Positions 1 through 6,485 are shown, numbered from the stretch's first letter. The stretch: DNA of 10,278 nucleotides from Clostridia bacterium (GCA_017964345.1 JAGCSD010000195.1:1-10278), one strand, 5' to 3'. A program made the numbers and translations. The notes: generated by a model not told the origin, from the sequence alone.

Positions 1-268
1 CGGGCGCGGGGAGAAGCGTCAGTTCGTATAGGTCCTCGCGCCAGCGGCACAGACGGCCTCCGCCGGGCGAGAGCGTCCACACGCCGGCGGATTCGCTTAA
101 AAACAGACAGCCCGGCAGAAAACGCGGATCAGTCGGATAAAAGAACAGAACCGTTTCCTGACGCGCCAAGGGCAGCGTCTGCTCTTCCTCCGGCTTGAGA
201 AGCGCGATAAACGCGCCGTTTTGTGACAGCGCGACCGTTTGAGCACAGCGAACAGACAGTAAATGCAC
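1..268 (-). CDS. Unrecognised protein, N-terminal 89 codons (3' end beyond the window)
   Basis: The minus-strand frame is open from the start to the left edge, with no stop in 89 codons. The protein begins MHLLSVRCAQTVALSQNGAF and later reads VLFFYPTDPRFLPG, then GVWTLSPGGGRLCRW. GTG at 268 is preferred as the start because AGGAGG (280-275 on the minus strand) lies 6 bases upstream. The ATG at 274, in the same frame, abuts that AGGAGG with no spacing. The protein has alternating hydrophobic and polar stretches suggesting beta structure, and no clear signal peptide or membrane helix in the visible part. I do not recognise the family. It is transcribed away from the ribosomal operon, so the two share an upstream region but not a transcript. 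Whether it is a real gene rests on the open frame and the well-placed ribosome binding site. Confidence 0.6.
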   Translation of the reverse strand, partial: MHLLSVRCAQTVALSQNGAFIALLKPEEEQTLPLARQETVLFFYPTDPRFLPGCLFLSESAGVWTLSPGGGRLCRWREDLYELTLLPAP

Positions 269-339
269 GGGCATCCTCCTTTCCGTTGCGCGGCGCTTCG
301 CCGCCCGTTTTTTCTCACTGTACGCCCGCATTTCATAAA

Positions 340-407
340 AAAGACGGCGAAACACAAAAAATATAAATAAAGTTTACAAAAAGTTCATAAATAAAAGACA
401 AAAACGC
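340..407. promoter_or_regulatory. AT-rich block upstream of the S10 promoter (UP-like)
   Basis: This stretch is dominated by A and T, in contrast to the GC-richer surroundings. ATAAATAAA occurs twice, at 363 and 387, 24 bases apart. It lies directly upstream of the -35 box of the S10 promoter, where A-tracts can bind the alpha subunit of RNA polymerase and raise transcription. That role is an inference from position and composition. Confidence 0.4.
373..401 (-). promoter_or_regulatory. Possible promoter for the divergent minus-strand gene
   Basis: Read on the minus strand, TTGTCT (401-396) and TGTAAA (378-373) are separated by 17 bases, each matching four of six positions of the sigma-A consensus. 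The region is very AT-rich, so chance matches are likely. The predicted transcript would have a leader of about 100 bases before the GTG at 268. Confidence 0.3.
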
Positions 408-436
408 TTGCCTAAAAAAACGGATTGCGGTATACT
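408..436 (+). promoter_or_regulatory. Sigma-A-type promoter of the S10-spc operon
   Basis: The -35 box is TTGCCT (408-413, four of six matches to TTGACA) and the -10 box is TATACT (431-436, five of six matches to TATAAT), with an ideal 17-base spacer. Transcription would start near 441-443. It is the best promoter match I found ahead of rpsJ. It lies about 200 bases upstream of that gene, implying a long untranslated leader. Confidence 0.75.
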
Positions 437-440
437 ATTC

Positions 441-637
441 ACGCTGCCCTATGCGGTGGAGCAGCTGTGCCTGTCGGCACGAAACGGTATGAAGCGGAAG
501 GTTGCTGCTTACAGGCAGGTAATTTCCGTGGACAAATGTCCGAACCGATCGGACGAACGGCCGAATACACCGCCGCTTAAAATTTTATGAGCGGCACACA
601 CGGAACAGTGTATTTGAGCCAGTAAGGAGGTAACAAT
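441..637 (+). promoter_or_regulatory. Structured 5' leader RNA of the S10 operon
   Basis: This leader of about 195 bases has several pairings. The segment 459-465 can pair with 504-510, enclosing a hairpin GTGCC/GGCAC (467-471/476-480) with a 4-base loop. GTCCGA (538-543) pairs with TCGGAC (549-554), or alternatively GTCC (538-541) pairs with GGAC (530-533); these exclude each other. The segment 562-570 pairs with 608-616 over 9 positions, including one G-T, and encloses GCCGCT/AGCGGC (572-577/590-595). The AAGGAGG of rpsJ (624-630) follows this last helix. In E. coli the S10 leader binds L4 for feedback control. A similar role here is inferred from position only, because I cannot match the fold to a known family. 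No convincing intrinsic terminator or leader peptide was seen. Confidence 0.55.
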
Positions 638-946
638 ATGGCATCGCAAAAAATCAGAATCAAGTTGAAGGCCTATGATCACAATCTGATCGATCAGTCG
701 GCCGCCAGGATCGTGGATACCGCGGTCAAAACCGGCGCTTCGGTCAGCGGACCGATTCCGCTGCCCACCGAAAAGGAAGTCATTACGATTCTTCGCGCTC
801 CTCATAAATATAAGGATAGCCGGGAACAGTTTGAACTTCGTACGCACAAGCGGCTGATCGACATTTACAATGCCGGCAGCAAAACGGTGGACGCGCTGAT
901 GAAGCTTGACCTCGCCGCCGGCGTGGACATCAACATCAAACTGTAA
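638..946 (+). CDS. rpsJ: 30S ribosomal protein S10
   Basis: This is the first gene of the operon and encodes 102 residues, the normal length. The protein begins [20 protein letters not shown] and contains the S10 signatures VSGPIPLPT (about 37-45) and [16 protein letters not shown] (about 66-81). S10 binds 16S rRNA in the head of the small subunit; the same protein acts as NusE, pairing with NusB and NusG in antitermination. The ATG is preceded by AAGGAGG at 624-630 with 7 bases of spacing, directly after the leader helices. The next gene starts 12 bases after its TAA. Confidence 0.97.
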   Translation: MASQKIRIKLKAYDHNLIDQSAARIVDTAVKTGASVSGPIPLPTEKEVITILRAPHKYKDSREQFELRTHKRLIDIYNAGSKTVDALMKLDLAAGVDINIKL

Positions 947-958
947 GGAGGAAGAACG

Positions 959-1594
959 ATGATGACAAAAGGTATTTTGGGTAAAAAGGTCGGCATGACG
1001 CAGATCTTTGCGCAAGATGGCACGGTAGTTCCTGTAACAGTCGTTCAAGCCGGTCCCTGCCCCGTTGTGCAGATCAAAACGGTGGAAAAAGACGGTTATG
1101 ACGCCGTTAAGGTCGGTTTTGGCGCCATTCGCGAACAGAACGTCAACAAACCCGACAAGGGACAGTTCACCAAAGCAAACGTTCCCGTCGCCCGGTTCAT
1201 GAAAGAATTCCGTTTCGACAACACGGCGGATTACAAGGTCGGCGATACCATCGCGTGCGACATCTTTGCCGCGGGCGACAAGGTCGATGTGACCGCGAAG
1301 AGCAAAGGACACGGCTTCTCCGGCGTGATCCAGAAGTGGAATCAGCATACCGGTCCGATGGCACACGGTTCCGGAAGCCACCGCGTGGTGGGTTCCATGG
1401 GCGCCAGTTCGTAGCCCAGCCATGTGTTCAAAAATAAACACATGCCCGGTCATTGGGGCAACGAGCAGGTAACCGTACAGAATCTTGAGATCGTGCGCGT
1501 GGACAGCGAACGCGGCGTGATCCTGATCAAAGGCGCGGTTCCCGGCGCGGCAGGCGCGCTGCTTACCGTAAAGCAGTCCGTCAAGAGTAAGTAA
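959..1594 (+). CDS. rplC: 50S ribosomal protein L3, interrupted by an in-frame TAG
   Basis: L3 binds 23S rRNA near its 3' end, starts large-subunit assembly and reaches toward the peptidyl transferase centre. The frame opens [17 protein letters not shown] and runs through [15 protein letters not shown] and [11 protein letters not shown] to a TAG at codon 152. It then continues in the same frame with [19 protein letters not shown] and [19 protein letters not shown] to a TAA at 1592-1594. The total of 211 codons matches the usual L3 length. The two halves join exactly at a variable loop, so there is no frameshift or lost segment, only one nonsense codon. Read as a stop it would leave 151 residues without the last quarter of the protein. 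The in-frame ATG at 1442 has no ribosome binding site, so a restart is unlikely. ATG at 959 (AAGGAGG 945-951, spacing 7) is preferred to the ATG at 962. Confidence 0.93.
1412..1414 (+). other. In-frame amber (TAG) codon inside rplC
   Basis: The codons read GCC AGT TCG TAG CCC AGC CAT. From general memory, clostridial L3 proteins often carry GASS, one variable small or polar residue, then PS at this place. The TAG therefore replaces a single tolerated residue. One base change from TCG (Ser), CAG, TAC, TTG, TGG, AAG or GAG would produce it. The base following the codon is C. Confidence 0.9.
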
Positions 1595-1608
1595 GGAGGT
1601 CAGCAGCA

Positions 1609-2229
1609 ATGCCGAGAGTAAACGTTTATAACATAGAAGGCGAAAAGGTCGGCACGGTCACGTTGAACAAAGAGATCTTTGAGGTTGAAGTCAACCCGCA
1701 CGTGCTTCACACCGTGGTGCGCGCCCAGCTCGCCAACAAGCGTCAGGGCACCAAGGGCACGCTCACGCGCACCGAGGTCGCCGGCGGCGGCAGAAAGCCG
1801 TTCCGTCAGAAGGGTACCGGTCGTTCCCGTCAGGGTTCCAGCCGTTCCCCGCAATATTACAAGGGCGGCGTGGTGTTCGCGCCCAAGTCCCGCGATTTCT
1901 CCATCACCGTTCCGCGCAAGGTCAAGCGCCTGGCGCTCAAGGGCGCGCTTTCCAGCAAAGTCAGCGATAAAGACCTGATCGTGCTGGATTCGCTGGAGAT
2001 CGAAGCCAAAACCAAGGCGATGGTCAAAGTGCTTGCCAACTTGAAAGCAGAGGGCAAGGTATACATCGTCAACGAAGAACCCGCAGTGAATGTGGAGAGA
2101 GCAGCCGCCAACCTTCCCGGCGTCAAGACGGGGCTGGTCGGCACGCTCAACGTGGTGGATATTCTGAACCACGACAAGCTGATCCTCACCAAAGCTGCGC
2201 TGAAAAAGCTTGAGGAGGTTTACGCATAA
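1609..2229 (+). CDS. rplD: 50S ribosomal protein L4
   Basis: The 206-residue product has the normal L4 length. The long loop that lines the nascent peptide tunnel carries [20 protein letters not shown] (about 59-78), the family hallmark. It is followed by [20 protein letters not shown]. In E. coli L4 also represses the S10 operon by acting on its leader RNA, which makes it the first candidate ligand for the leader at 441-637, although that is untested here. The start is ATG with AAGGAGG at 1593-1599, overlapping the TAA of rplC. The last base of its TAA is the first base of the rplW ATG, a one-base overlap consistent with translational coupling. Confidence 0.97.
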   Translation: MPRVNVYNIEGEKVGTVTLNKEIFEVEVNPHVLHTVVRAQLANKRQGTKGTLTRTEVAGGGRKPFRQKGTGRSRQGSSRSPQYYKGGVVFAPKSRDFSITVPRKVKRLALKGALSSKVSDKDLIVLDSLEIEAKTKAMVKVLANLKAEGKVYIVNEEPAVNVERAAANLPGVKTGLVGTLNVVDILNHDKLILTKAALKKLEEVYA

Positions 2230-2519
2230 TGTTCAAAGAGGATATCATTCTCCGTCCGGTTCTCACGGAAAAGAGCTACGATATGATGAATGACAAACGC
2301 TATGTCTTTGAAGTGGCGCCTAAGGCGACCAAGTCACAGATCAAAGCGGCGGTGGAAGAGATCTTCGGCGTGAAGGTGGAAAAAGTCAACACCGTGACCA
2401 CGCAGGGCAAGATCAAGCGCATGGGACGTTTTGAAGGCAGAACGTCCACGGTCAAGAAAGCCTATGTCATTCTGAAAAAGGATTCCAAGGCGATCGAGTT
2501 CTTCGAGAACATGGCTTAA
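2229..2519 (+). CDS. rplW: 50S ribosomal protein L23
   Basis: The 96-residue protein begins [19 protein letters not shown] and contains [20 protein letters not shown] and [11 protein letters not shown], typical of L23. L23 sits at the tunnel exit on 23S domain III and is the docking site for trigger factor and a contact of the signal recognition particle. Its ribosome binding site, GAGGAGG at 2212-2218, lies inside the rplD coding region and its ATG overlaps the rplD stop. It is followed by the longest gap in the operon, 91 bases. Confidence 0.97.
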   Translation: MFKEDIILRPVLTEKSYDMMNDKRYVFEVAPKATKSQIKAAVEEIFGVKVEKVNTVTTQGKIKRMGRFEGRTSTVKKAYVILKKDSKAIEFFENMA

Positions 2520-2610
2520 CCCGTTATAACACTATACTCCCGGATCCGTGCCGCAGCGACGCACCCCGGTGAGCGATAAAGAGGTCGCTGAGAAATGGAG
2601 AATTTACGAA
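2520..2610 (+). promoter_or_regulatory. Unusual 91-base gap between rplW and rplB
   Basis: All other gaps in the operon are 35 bases or less. The gap contains TATACT (2533-2538), identical to the -10 box of the main promoter but without a matching -35 box. It also holds the palindrome CGGATCCG (2541-2548) and a small hairpin AGCGA/TCGCT (2572-2576/2585-2589) whose loop contains AGAGG. The frame upstream of the rplB ATG is open back to a GTG at 2548 with no ribosome binding site. A regulatory role is possible but unproven. Confidence 0.3.
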
Positions 2611-3441
2611 ATGGGTATCAGAAAGTATAAGCCTACTTCTGCCGGCAGACGGTTCATGTCGGTTTCCACGTTCGAGGAAATCACCAAAACCACGCCGGAA
2701 CGCTCGCTTCTGGATAAAGTAAGCAAGAGCGGGGGCCGCAACAATGCCGGCCGGTTGACCGTTCGCCATATCGGAGGCGCCAACACAAGAAAATACAGGA
2801 TCATTGACTTCAAACGCAACAAGGACGATGTGCCGGCACGCGTCGCGTCGATCGAATACGATCCCAACCGTACCGCCAACATCGCGCTCCTGCATTACAA
2901 CGACGGCGAGAAGCGTTATATTTTAGCACCTCTCGGTCTGTCTGTGGGCGTCACGGTGCTGTCCGGCGAAAACGCCGACATCAAGCCCGGCAACGCGCTG
3001 AAGATCAAGAATATCCCCGTCGGTACGCTGCTGCACAACATTGAGCTTCTGCCCGGCAAAGGCGGTCAGCTCGTGCGCGCGGCAGGCAACGCGGCACAGC
3101 TTATGGCAAAGGAAGACAAATACGCGCAGGTGCGTCTGCCTTCCGGCGAAGTCCGCTATATCCTGATGGAGTGCAAAGCCACGATCGGTCAGGTCGGCAA
3201 TCTCGATCACGAGAACGTCAACCTCGGTAAAGCGGGACGTAAACGCCACATGGGTATCCGCCCGACGGTGCGCGGCGTGGTTATGAACCCCTGCGATCAC
3301 CCGCACGGCGGCGGCGAAGGCAAATCGCCTGTCGGTCGTCCCGGCCCTGTTACCCCGTGGGGCAAGCCCGCGCTCGGGTACAAGACGCGTTCTAAGAAGA
3401 ACAAGTCGGACAAATATATCGTAAAACGCCGCAACGGCTAA
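2611..3441 (+). CDS. rplB: 50S ribosomal protein L2
   Basis: L2 is a primary 23S rRNA binder that supports the peptidyl transferase centre and forms an intersubunit bridge. The 276-residue product matches the usual size. The start [16 protein letters not shown] fits the family N-terminus exactly. The ATG has only a modest GGAG (2597-2600) 10 bases upstream. The C-terminal block [17 protein letters not shown] holds the conserved histidines near residues 230-232, and the tail [18 protein letters not shown] is typical. The frame extends 21 codons upstream to a GTG at 2548, but that segment does not resemble L2 and lacks a binding site, so it is not included. Confidence 0.97.
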   Translation: MGIRKYKPTSAGRRFMSVSTFEEITKTTPERSLLDKVSKSGGRNNAGRLTVRHIGGANTRKYRIIDFKRNKDDVPARVASIEYDPNRTANIALLHYNDGEKRYILAPLGLSVGVTVLSGENADIKPGNALKIKNIPVGTLLHNIELLPGKGGQLVRAAGNAAQLMAKEDKYAQVRLPSGEVRYILMECKATIGQVGNLDHENVNLGKAGRKRHMGIRPTVRGVVMNPCDHPHGGGEGKSPVGRPGPVTPWGKPALGYKTRSKKNKSDKYIVKRRNG

Positions 3442-3463
3442 GATTTTGCAAAGGAGGCTCCTT

Positions 3464-3742
3464 ATGAGCAGGTCAGTTAAAAAAGGACCTTTCGTCAGCG
3501 CCAAGCTGCTGAAGAAGGTAGAAGAAATGAATGCTTCCGGGGACAAAAAGGTTTTGAAGACCTGGTCCAGATCGTCCACGATCTTCCCCCAGATGGTAAG
3601 CCACACCATAGCCGTTCACGACGGCAGAAAACACGTTCCCGTCTATATCACCGAAGATATGGTCGGGCACAAGCTGGGCGAGTTCGCGCCCACAAGAACA
3701 TTCAGAGGTCACTCCGGTTCGGAGAAGTCCTCGGGCAAGTAA
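3464..3742 (+). CDS. rpsS: 30S ribosomal protein S19
   Basis: The 92-residue protein begins [20 protein letters not shown] and contains [20 protein letters not shown] and [13 protein letters not shown], all standard S19. S19 binds 16S rRNA in the small-subunit head with S13 and forms a bridge to L5 of the large subunit. ATG at 3464 follows AAGGAGG (3451-3457) by 6 bases. A longer frame from a TTG at 3446 is ruled out because that codon lies upstream of the ribosome binding site and the added residues are not S19-like. Confidence 0.97.
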   Translation: MSRSVKKGPFVSAKLLKKVEEMNASGDKKVLKTWSRSSTIFPQMVSHTIAVHDGRKHVPVYITEDMVGHKLGEFAPTRTFRGHSGSEKSSGK

Positions 3743-3754
3743 GGAGGCAGCGCA

Positions 3755-4150
3755 ATGGCTAAAAATATCAGAGAAAAAGCGGCGGCACGCAAGGAAAACC
3801 GCGACAGAAGACCGAAGGCGATTGCCAAATACATCCGTATTTCCTCCCGTAAGGTACGCATCGTGATCGACCTGATCCGCGGCAAGCAGGTGGATGAGGC
3901 GCTGGCGATCCTGCAGTTCACGCCCAAGGCGGCTGCGCCGGAAGTCGCGAAGGTTCTTTCCTCCGCAATAGCCAACGCGGAGAACAATCCTCCGTATCTG
4001 CATCGTGACAACCTCTATGTCGCGGAGGCGTACGCCAACCAGGGTCCCACGCTGAAGCGGTTCATGCCCCGCGCCAAGGGCAGCGCTTCTCCGATCCTGA
4101 AGCGTTCGAGCCACATCACGGTCATCCTGGATGAGAAGAAGGAGGATTAA
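3755..4150 (+). CDS. rplV: 50S ribosomal protein L22 with a basic N-terminal extension
   Basis: L22 binds 23S rRNA and sends a hairpin into the peptide exit tunnel, where changes can give macrolide resistance. The core starts at [20 protein letters not shown] (about 21-40), continues with [10 protein letters not shown] and ends in the hairpin region [20 protein letters not shown]. At 131 residues it is longer than the roughly 110-115 usual for the family. The extra length is a charged N-terminal segment, [20 protein letters not shown]. The start is supported by AAGGAGG at 3741-3747 with 7 bases of spacing, and no binding site precedes an internal start, so the extension appears real. The end carries the binding site for rpsC. 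Confidence 0.96.
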   Translation: MAKNIREKAAARKENRDRRPKAIAKYIRISSRKVRIVIDLIRGKQVDEALAILQFTPKAAAPEVAKVLSSAIANAENNPPYLHRDNLYVAEAYANQGPTLKRFMPRAKGSASPILKRSSHITVILDEKKED

Positions 4151-4155
4151 GGAAT

Positions 4156-4815
4156 ATGGGACAGAAAGTCAATCCCCATGGACTCAGAGTAGGCGTTATC
4201 AAAGGATGGGATTCCCGCTGGTACACCGGCAAGGATATCGCCAAGAATATCAAGGAAGACAATGAACTGCGCACGTATCTTTCGGAGAAGCTGAATCAGT
4301 TCAGCCTGTCCAAAGTTGAGATCGAGCGCAAGAGCAACGCCGTTACGGTGTTCCTGTTCACCGCCAAGCCCGGCGCCCTGATCGGCAAGGGCGGCGCGGG
4401 GATCGAAGCTCTGCGCGCGGACCTGGAAAAGAAGGTCGGCAGAAAAGTCAACGTCAACATCATGGAGATCCGCAAGCCCGATATGGACGCACAACTTGTA
4501 GCGGAATCCATTGCCCAGCAGCTGGAGCGCCGCGTGTCGTTCCGCCGTGCGATGAAGCAGGCGATGCAGCGCGTGATGCGTGCCGGCGCCAAGGGCGTGA
4601 AGATCCAATGCGGCGGACGTTTGGGCGGCGCGGAAATCGCCCGCAGTGAGGGCTACCATGAAGGAAGCATTCCGCTGCAGACGCTGCGCGCGGATATCGA
4701 CTACGGATTCACCGAGGCCGCCACGACTTATGGTCGTATCGGCGTCAAGGTGTGGGTCTACAAGGGCGAGATCCTGCCGAAGAAGAAAGCCGCCAAAGCG
4801 GAAGGAGGCAAGTAA
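4156..4815 (+). CDS. rpsC: 30S ribosomal protein S3
   Basis: The 219-residue protein starts [20 protein letters not shown], the S3 N-terminus. The type II KH domain shows the RNA-binding loop GKGG at residues 77-80, and the C-terminal domain has [20 protein letters not shown] and [16 protein letters not shown]3 lies at the mRNA entry of the small subunit with S4 and S5, where the ribosome unwinds structured mRNA. The GGAGG of its binding site (4141-4145) sits in the last codons of rplV and only 5 bases separate the two genes, so the two are probably translated in a coupled way. Confidence 0.97.
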   Translation: MGQKVNPHGLRVGVIKGWDSRWYTGKDIAKNIKEDNELRTYLSEKLNQFSLSKVEIERKSNAVTVFLFTAKPGALIGKGGAGIEALRADLEKKVGRKVNVNIMEIRKPDMDAQLVAESIAQQLERRVSFRRAMKQAMQRVMRAGAKGVKIQCGGRLGGAEIARSEGYHEGSIPLQTLRADIDYGFTEAATTYGRIGVKVWVYKGEILPKKKAAKAEGGK

Positions 4816-4818
4816 ATC

Positions 4819-5259
4819 ATGTTAATGCCCAAGAGAGTAAAAAGAAGAAAAGTGTTCCGCGGCAGAATGAAGGGAACCGCACAGCGCGGCAACTTCATTT
4901 CCAACGGGGAATACGGTTTAATGGCGCTTGAGCCTTCCTGGGTGACCAGCGCGCAGATCGAAGCCGCCCGTATCGCCATGACGCGTTACATCAAGCGCAG
5001 CGGACAGGTGTGGATCAAGATTTTCCCCGATAAGCCTGTCACCGCAAAACCCGCGGAAACGCGCATGGGTTCCGGTAAAGGTTCGCCCGAATACTGGGTT
5101 GCCGTTGTCAAGCCCGGCCGCGTCCTGTTTGAAATGGCAGGCGTGGATGAAGAGGTCGCTCGCGAAGCCCTCCGTTTGGCGGGACACAAGCTTCCCCTGA
5201 AGGTGAAGTTCGTGAAAAAGGAAGATTTCAATACAGAACAGGACGGTGAAGTGGAATGA
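4819..5259 (+). CDS. rplP: 50S ribosomal protein L16
   Basis: L16 binds 23S rRNA near the A site and helps position aminoacyl-tRNA. The 146-residue product starts [19 protein letters not shown], which fits the family pattern MLxPKRVK and supports ATG 4819 over the second ATG at 4825. AAGGAGG at 4802-4808, inside rpsC, is 10 bases before 4819. Family motifs include [20 protein letters not shown] (about 33-52) and [20 protein letters not shown] (about 83-102). The gene ends in TGA overlapping the rpmC ATG by four bases (ATGA). Confidence 0.97.
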   Translation: MLMPKRVKRRKVFRGRMKGTAQRGNFISNGEYGLMALEPSWVTSAQIEAARIAMTRYIKRSGQVWIKIFPDKPVTAKPAETRMGSGKGSPEYWVAVVKPGRVLFEMAGVDEEVAREALRLAGHKLPLKVKFVKKEDFNTEQDGEVE

Positions 5260-5450
5260 AACCGAGCAAGCTTCGTGAAATGAACACCGAAGAGCTGAAC
5301 AAGAAGCTGGCGGAGCTTAAAAGAGAGCTGCTGAACCTCAGATTTCAGAACGCCACCGGACAGCTCAACAACGTCAAGCAGATCGATGCCTGCAAAAAGG
5401 ACATCGCCCGCGTGATGACTATTTTGAGAGAAACCGAATTGAAAGGATAA
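5256..5450 (+). CDS. rpmC: 50S ribosomal protein L29
   Basis: The 64-residue, mostly helical protein carries the L29 pattern [20 protein letters not shown] followed by [13 protein letters not shown]29 sits next to L23 at the tunnel exit. Its ATG overlaps the rplP stop and only a weak purine-rich stretch precedes it, in contrast to the strong sites of most neighbours. Translation therefore probably depends on ribosomes finishing rplP. Confidence 0.96.
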   Translation: MKPSKLREMNTEELNKKLAELKRELLNLRFQNATGQLNNVKQIDACKKDIARVMTILRETELKG

Positions 5451-5465
5451 GGAGGCTTGAGGACT

Positions 5466-5720
5466 TTGGAAAGAAACTTTCGCAAGCAAAGAGTAGGCAT
5501 TGTGGTCAGCGACAAAATGGATAAGACCATAGTGGTAGCCGTTAAAACAAAGGTACTTCATCCTCTGTACGGCAAAACGGTCAACCGCACGACCAAGTTC
5601 AAGGCGCACGACGAAAAAAATGAATGCGGCATCGGCGATACCGTGCGGATCATGGAAACCAGACCGCTGAGCAAAGATAAAAGATGGAGATTGGTGGAGA
5701 TCGTGGAAAAGGCGAAATAA
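5466..5720 (+). CDS. rpsQ: 30S ribosomal protein S17 (TTG start)
   Basis: S17 is an OB-fold protein that binds 16S rRNA early in small-subunit assembly. There is no ATG at the N-terminus. TTG at 5466 gives [20 protein letters not shown], which matches the family start, and lies 10 bases after GGAGG (5451-5455). Another in-frame TTG at 5457 lies 1 base from that site, too close for normal initiation. From 5466 the product has 84 residues, near the usual size. The core reads [20 protein letters not shown], then [20 protein letters not shown]. Confidence 0.94.
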   Translation: MERNFRKQRVGIVVSDKMDKTIVVAVKTKVLHPLYGKTVNRTTKFKAHDEKNECGIGDTVRIMETRPLSKDKRWRLVEIVEKAK

Positions 5721-5734
5721 GCCTTGCCATCGAT

Positions 5735-5753
5735 TTTACCGGAAAGGGGTAAA
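5735..5753 (+). promoter_or_regulatory. Hairpin enclosing the rplN ribosome binding site
   Basis: TTTACC (5735-5740) can pair with GGTAAA (5748-5753) over six base pairs, with the loop GGAAAGG (5741-5747). The binding site for rplN, GGAAAGGGG (5741-5749), is therefore partly in the loop and partly in the 3' strand of the stem, just before the ATG at 5756. This is the junction between what are separate S10 and spc operons in E. coli. Confidence 0.45.
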
Positions 5754-5755
5754 TT

Positions 5756-6124
5756 ATGATTCAGCCTCAGACAAGACTGAAAGTTGCCGACAATACCGGC
5801 GCTAAAGAAATCATGTGTATCAGAGTCCTCGGCGGCTCGTTCAGACGGTATGGCAGTGTGGGCGACACCATCGTGGCAAGCGTGAAAACGGCACAGCCCG
5901 GCGGCGTTGTCAAAAAAGGCGACGTGGTCAAAGCCGTGATCGTGCGTACGACCAAGCCCATTCACCGTGCCGACGGCACGTATATTCGCTTTGACGAAAA
6001 CGCCGCCGTGATCATCAACGACCAAAAACTTCCCCGCGGTACCCGTGTGTTCGGGCCGATCGCAAGAGAGCTTCGTGAAAAAGACTTTATGAAGATCATT
6101 TCTCTTGCCCCGGAAGTTCTGTAA
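5756..6124 (+). CDS. rplN: 50S ribosomal protein L14
   Basis: The 122-residue length is exactly that of most bacterial L14 proteins. It starts [20 protein letters not shown] and contains [33 protein letters not shown] and the end [13 protein letters not shown]14 lies at the subunit interface, bridging to 16S rRNA, and is the binding site of the silencing factor RsfS. The gap before it, 35 bases, is the second longest in the operon and holds a hairpin over its ribosome binding site. Confidence 0.98.
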   Translation: MIQPQTRLKVADNTGAKEIMCIRVLGGSFRRYGSVGDTIVASVKTAQPGGVVKKGDVVKAVIVRTTKPIHRADGTYIRFDENAAVIINDQKLPRGTRVFGPIARELREKDFMKIISLAPEVL

Positions 6125-6137
6125 GGAGGACGGCAGC

Positions 6138-6458
6138 ATGAAAATCAAAAAGGGAGATACCGTTGTCGTGATCAGCGGCAACAGCAAAAATCTCGGTGAA
6201 AACAAAACACACAAGGTCCTCCAGGCATTCCCGAAGGCGAACCGCGTGATTGTGGAGGGCGTCAATATGATCACCCGCCACACCAAGCCCAAGAAAATGG
6301 GCGAGCCCGGCGGCAGGATCGAGCGTGAAGCGGCGATCGACGCCTCCAACGTAATGCTCTATTGCTCCGCCTGCAAGCGCGGCGTGCGCGTGGAAAGCAA
6401 GACCGTGGACGGTAAAAAAGTTCGCGTCTGCAAAAAATGCGGCAAGAGCATCGATTGA
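6138..6458 (+). CDS. rplX: 50S ribosomal protein L24, four-cysteine form
   Basis: L24 starts large-subunit assembly by binding the 5' end of 23S rRNA. The 106-residue protein has a KOW motif at its N-terminus (MKIKKGDTVVVISGNSKN) and GEPGGRIEREAAIDASNVML before the C-terminal part. That part has two CxxC pairs, at residues 76/79 (CSAC) and 98/101 (CKKC). They could bind a zinc ion, a feature absent from many L24 proteins such as that of B. subtilis. ATG 6138 follows AAGGAGG (6123-6129) by 8 bases. An in-frame extension upstream overlaps rplN and is not L24-like. Confidence 0.96.
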   Translation: MKIKKGDTVVVISGNSKNLGENKTHKVLQAFPKANRVIVEGVNMITRHTKPKKMGEPGGRIEREAAIDASNVMLYCSACKRGVRVESKTVDGKKVRVCKKCGKSID

Positions 6459-6485
6459 GAGAGGATCGGAGGTTAAGGAGATACT

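Noticed and set aside
97..357. An 86-codon minus-strand frame overlapping the left-edge gene
   Set aside because: It is Arg- and Cys-rich with no ribosome binding site. The frame starting at GTG 268 has a well-placed AGGAGG and a more protein-like composition, so the longer-starting frame is taken as a shadow.
451..580. Short leader-peptide candidates starting at ATG 451 (13 codons) and ATG 536 (14 codons)
   Set aside because: Neither has a ribosome binding site and neither has a run of regulatory codons, so there is no evidence for translation-dependent attenuation.
408..590. A 60-codon frame in the S10 leader starting at TTG 408
   Set aside because: The start codon is part of the -35 box, upstream of the predicted transcription start, with no binding site and no recognisable product.
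572..595. The GCCGCT/AGCGGC hairpin as an intrinsic terminator or attenuator
   Set aside because: The T-run TTTT lies inside the hairpin loop and the sequence after the stem is not T-rich.
1442..1594. Restart of translation at the in-frame ATG 1442, making a split L3
   Set aside because: There is no purine-rich site upstream of this ATG, and a split within a folded domain is not known for L3.
509..1609. A 366-codon open frame on the minus strand across the leader, rpsJ and rplC
   Set aside because: It is antisense to genes with clear family identity and has no recognisable motif. Long antisense frames are common opposite GC-biased third-position coding sequence. It gives no alternative explanation for the TAG in rplC.
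2548..2610. A 21-residue N-terminal extension of L2 from GTG 2548
   Set aside because: There is no binding site before the GTG, and the added residues do not match L2, whose family start is exactly at ATG 2611.
5558..6349. A 263-codon open frame on the minus strand across rpsQ, rplN and rplX
   Set aside because: It is a shadow of three well-identified genes, with no family resemblance.
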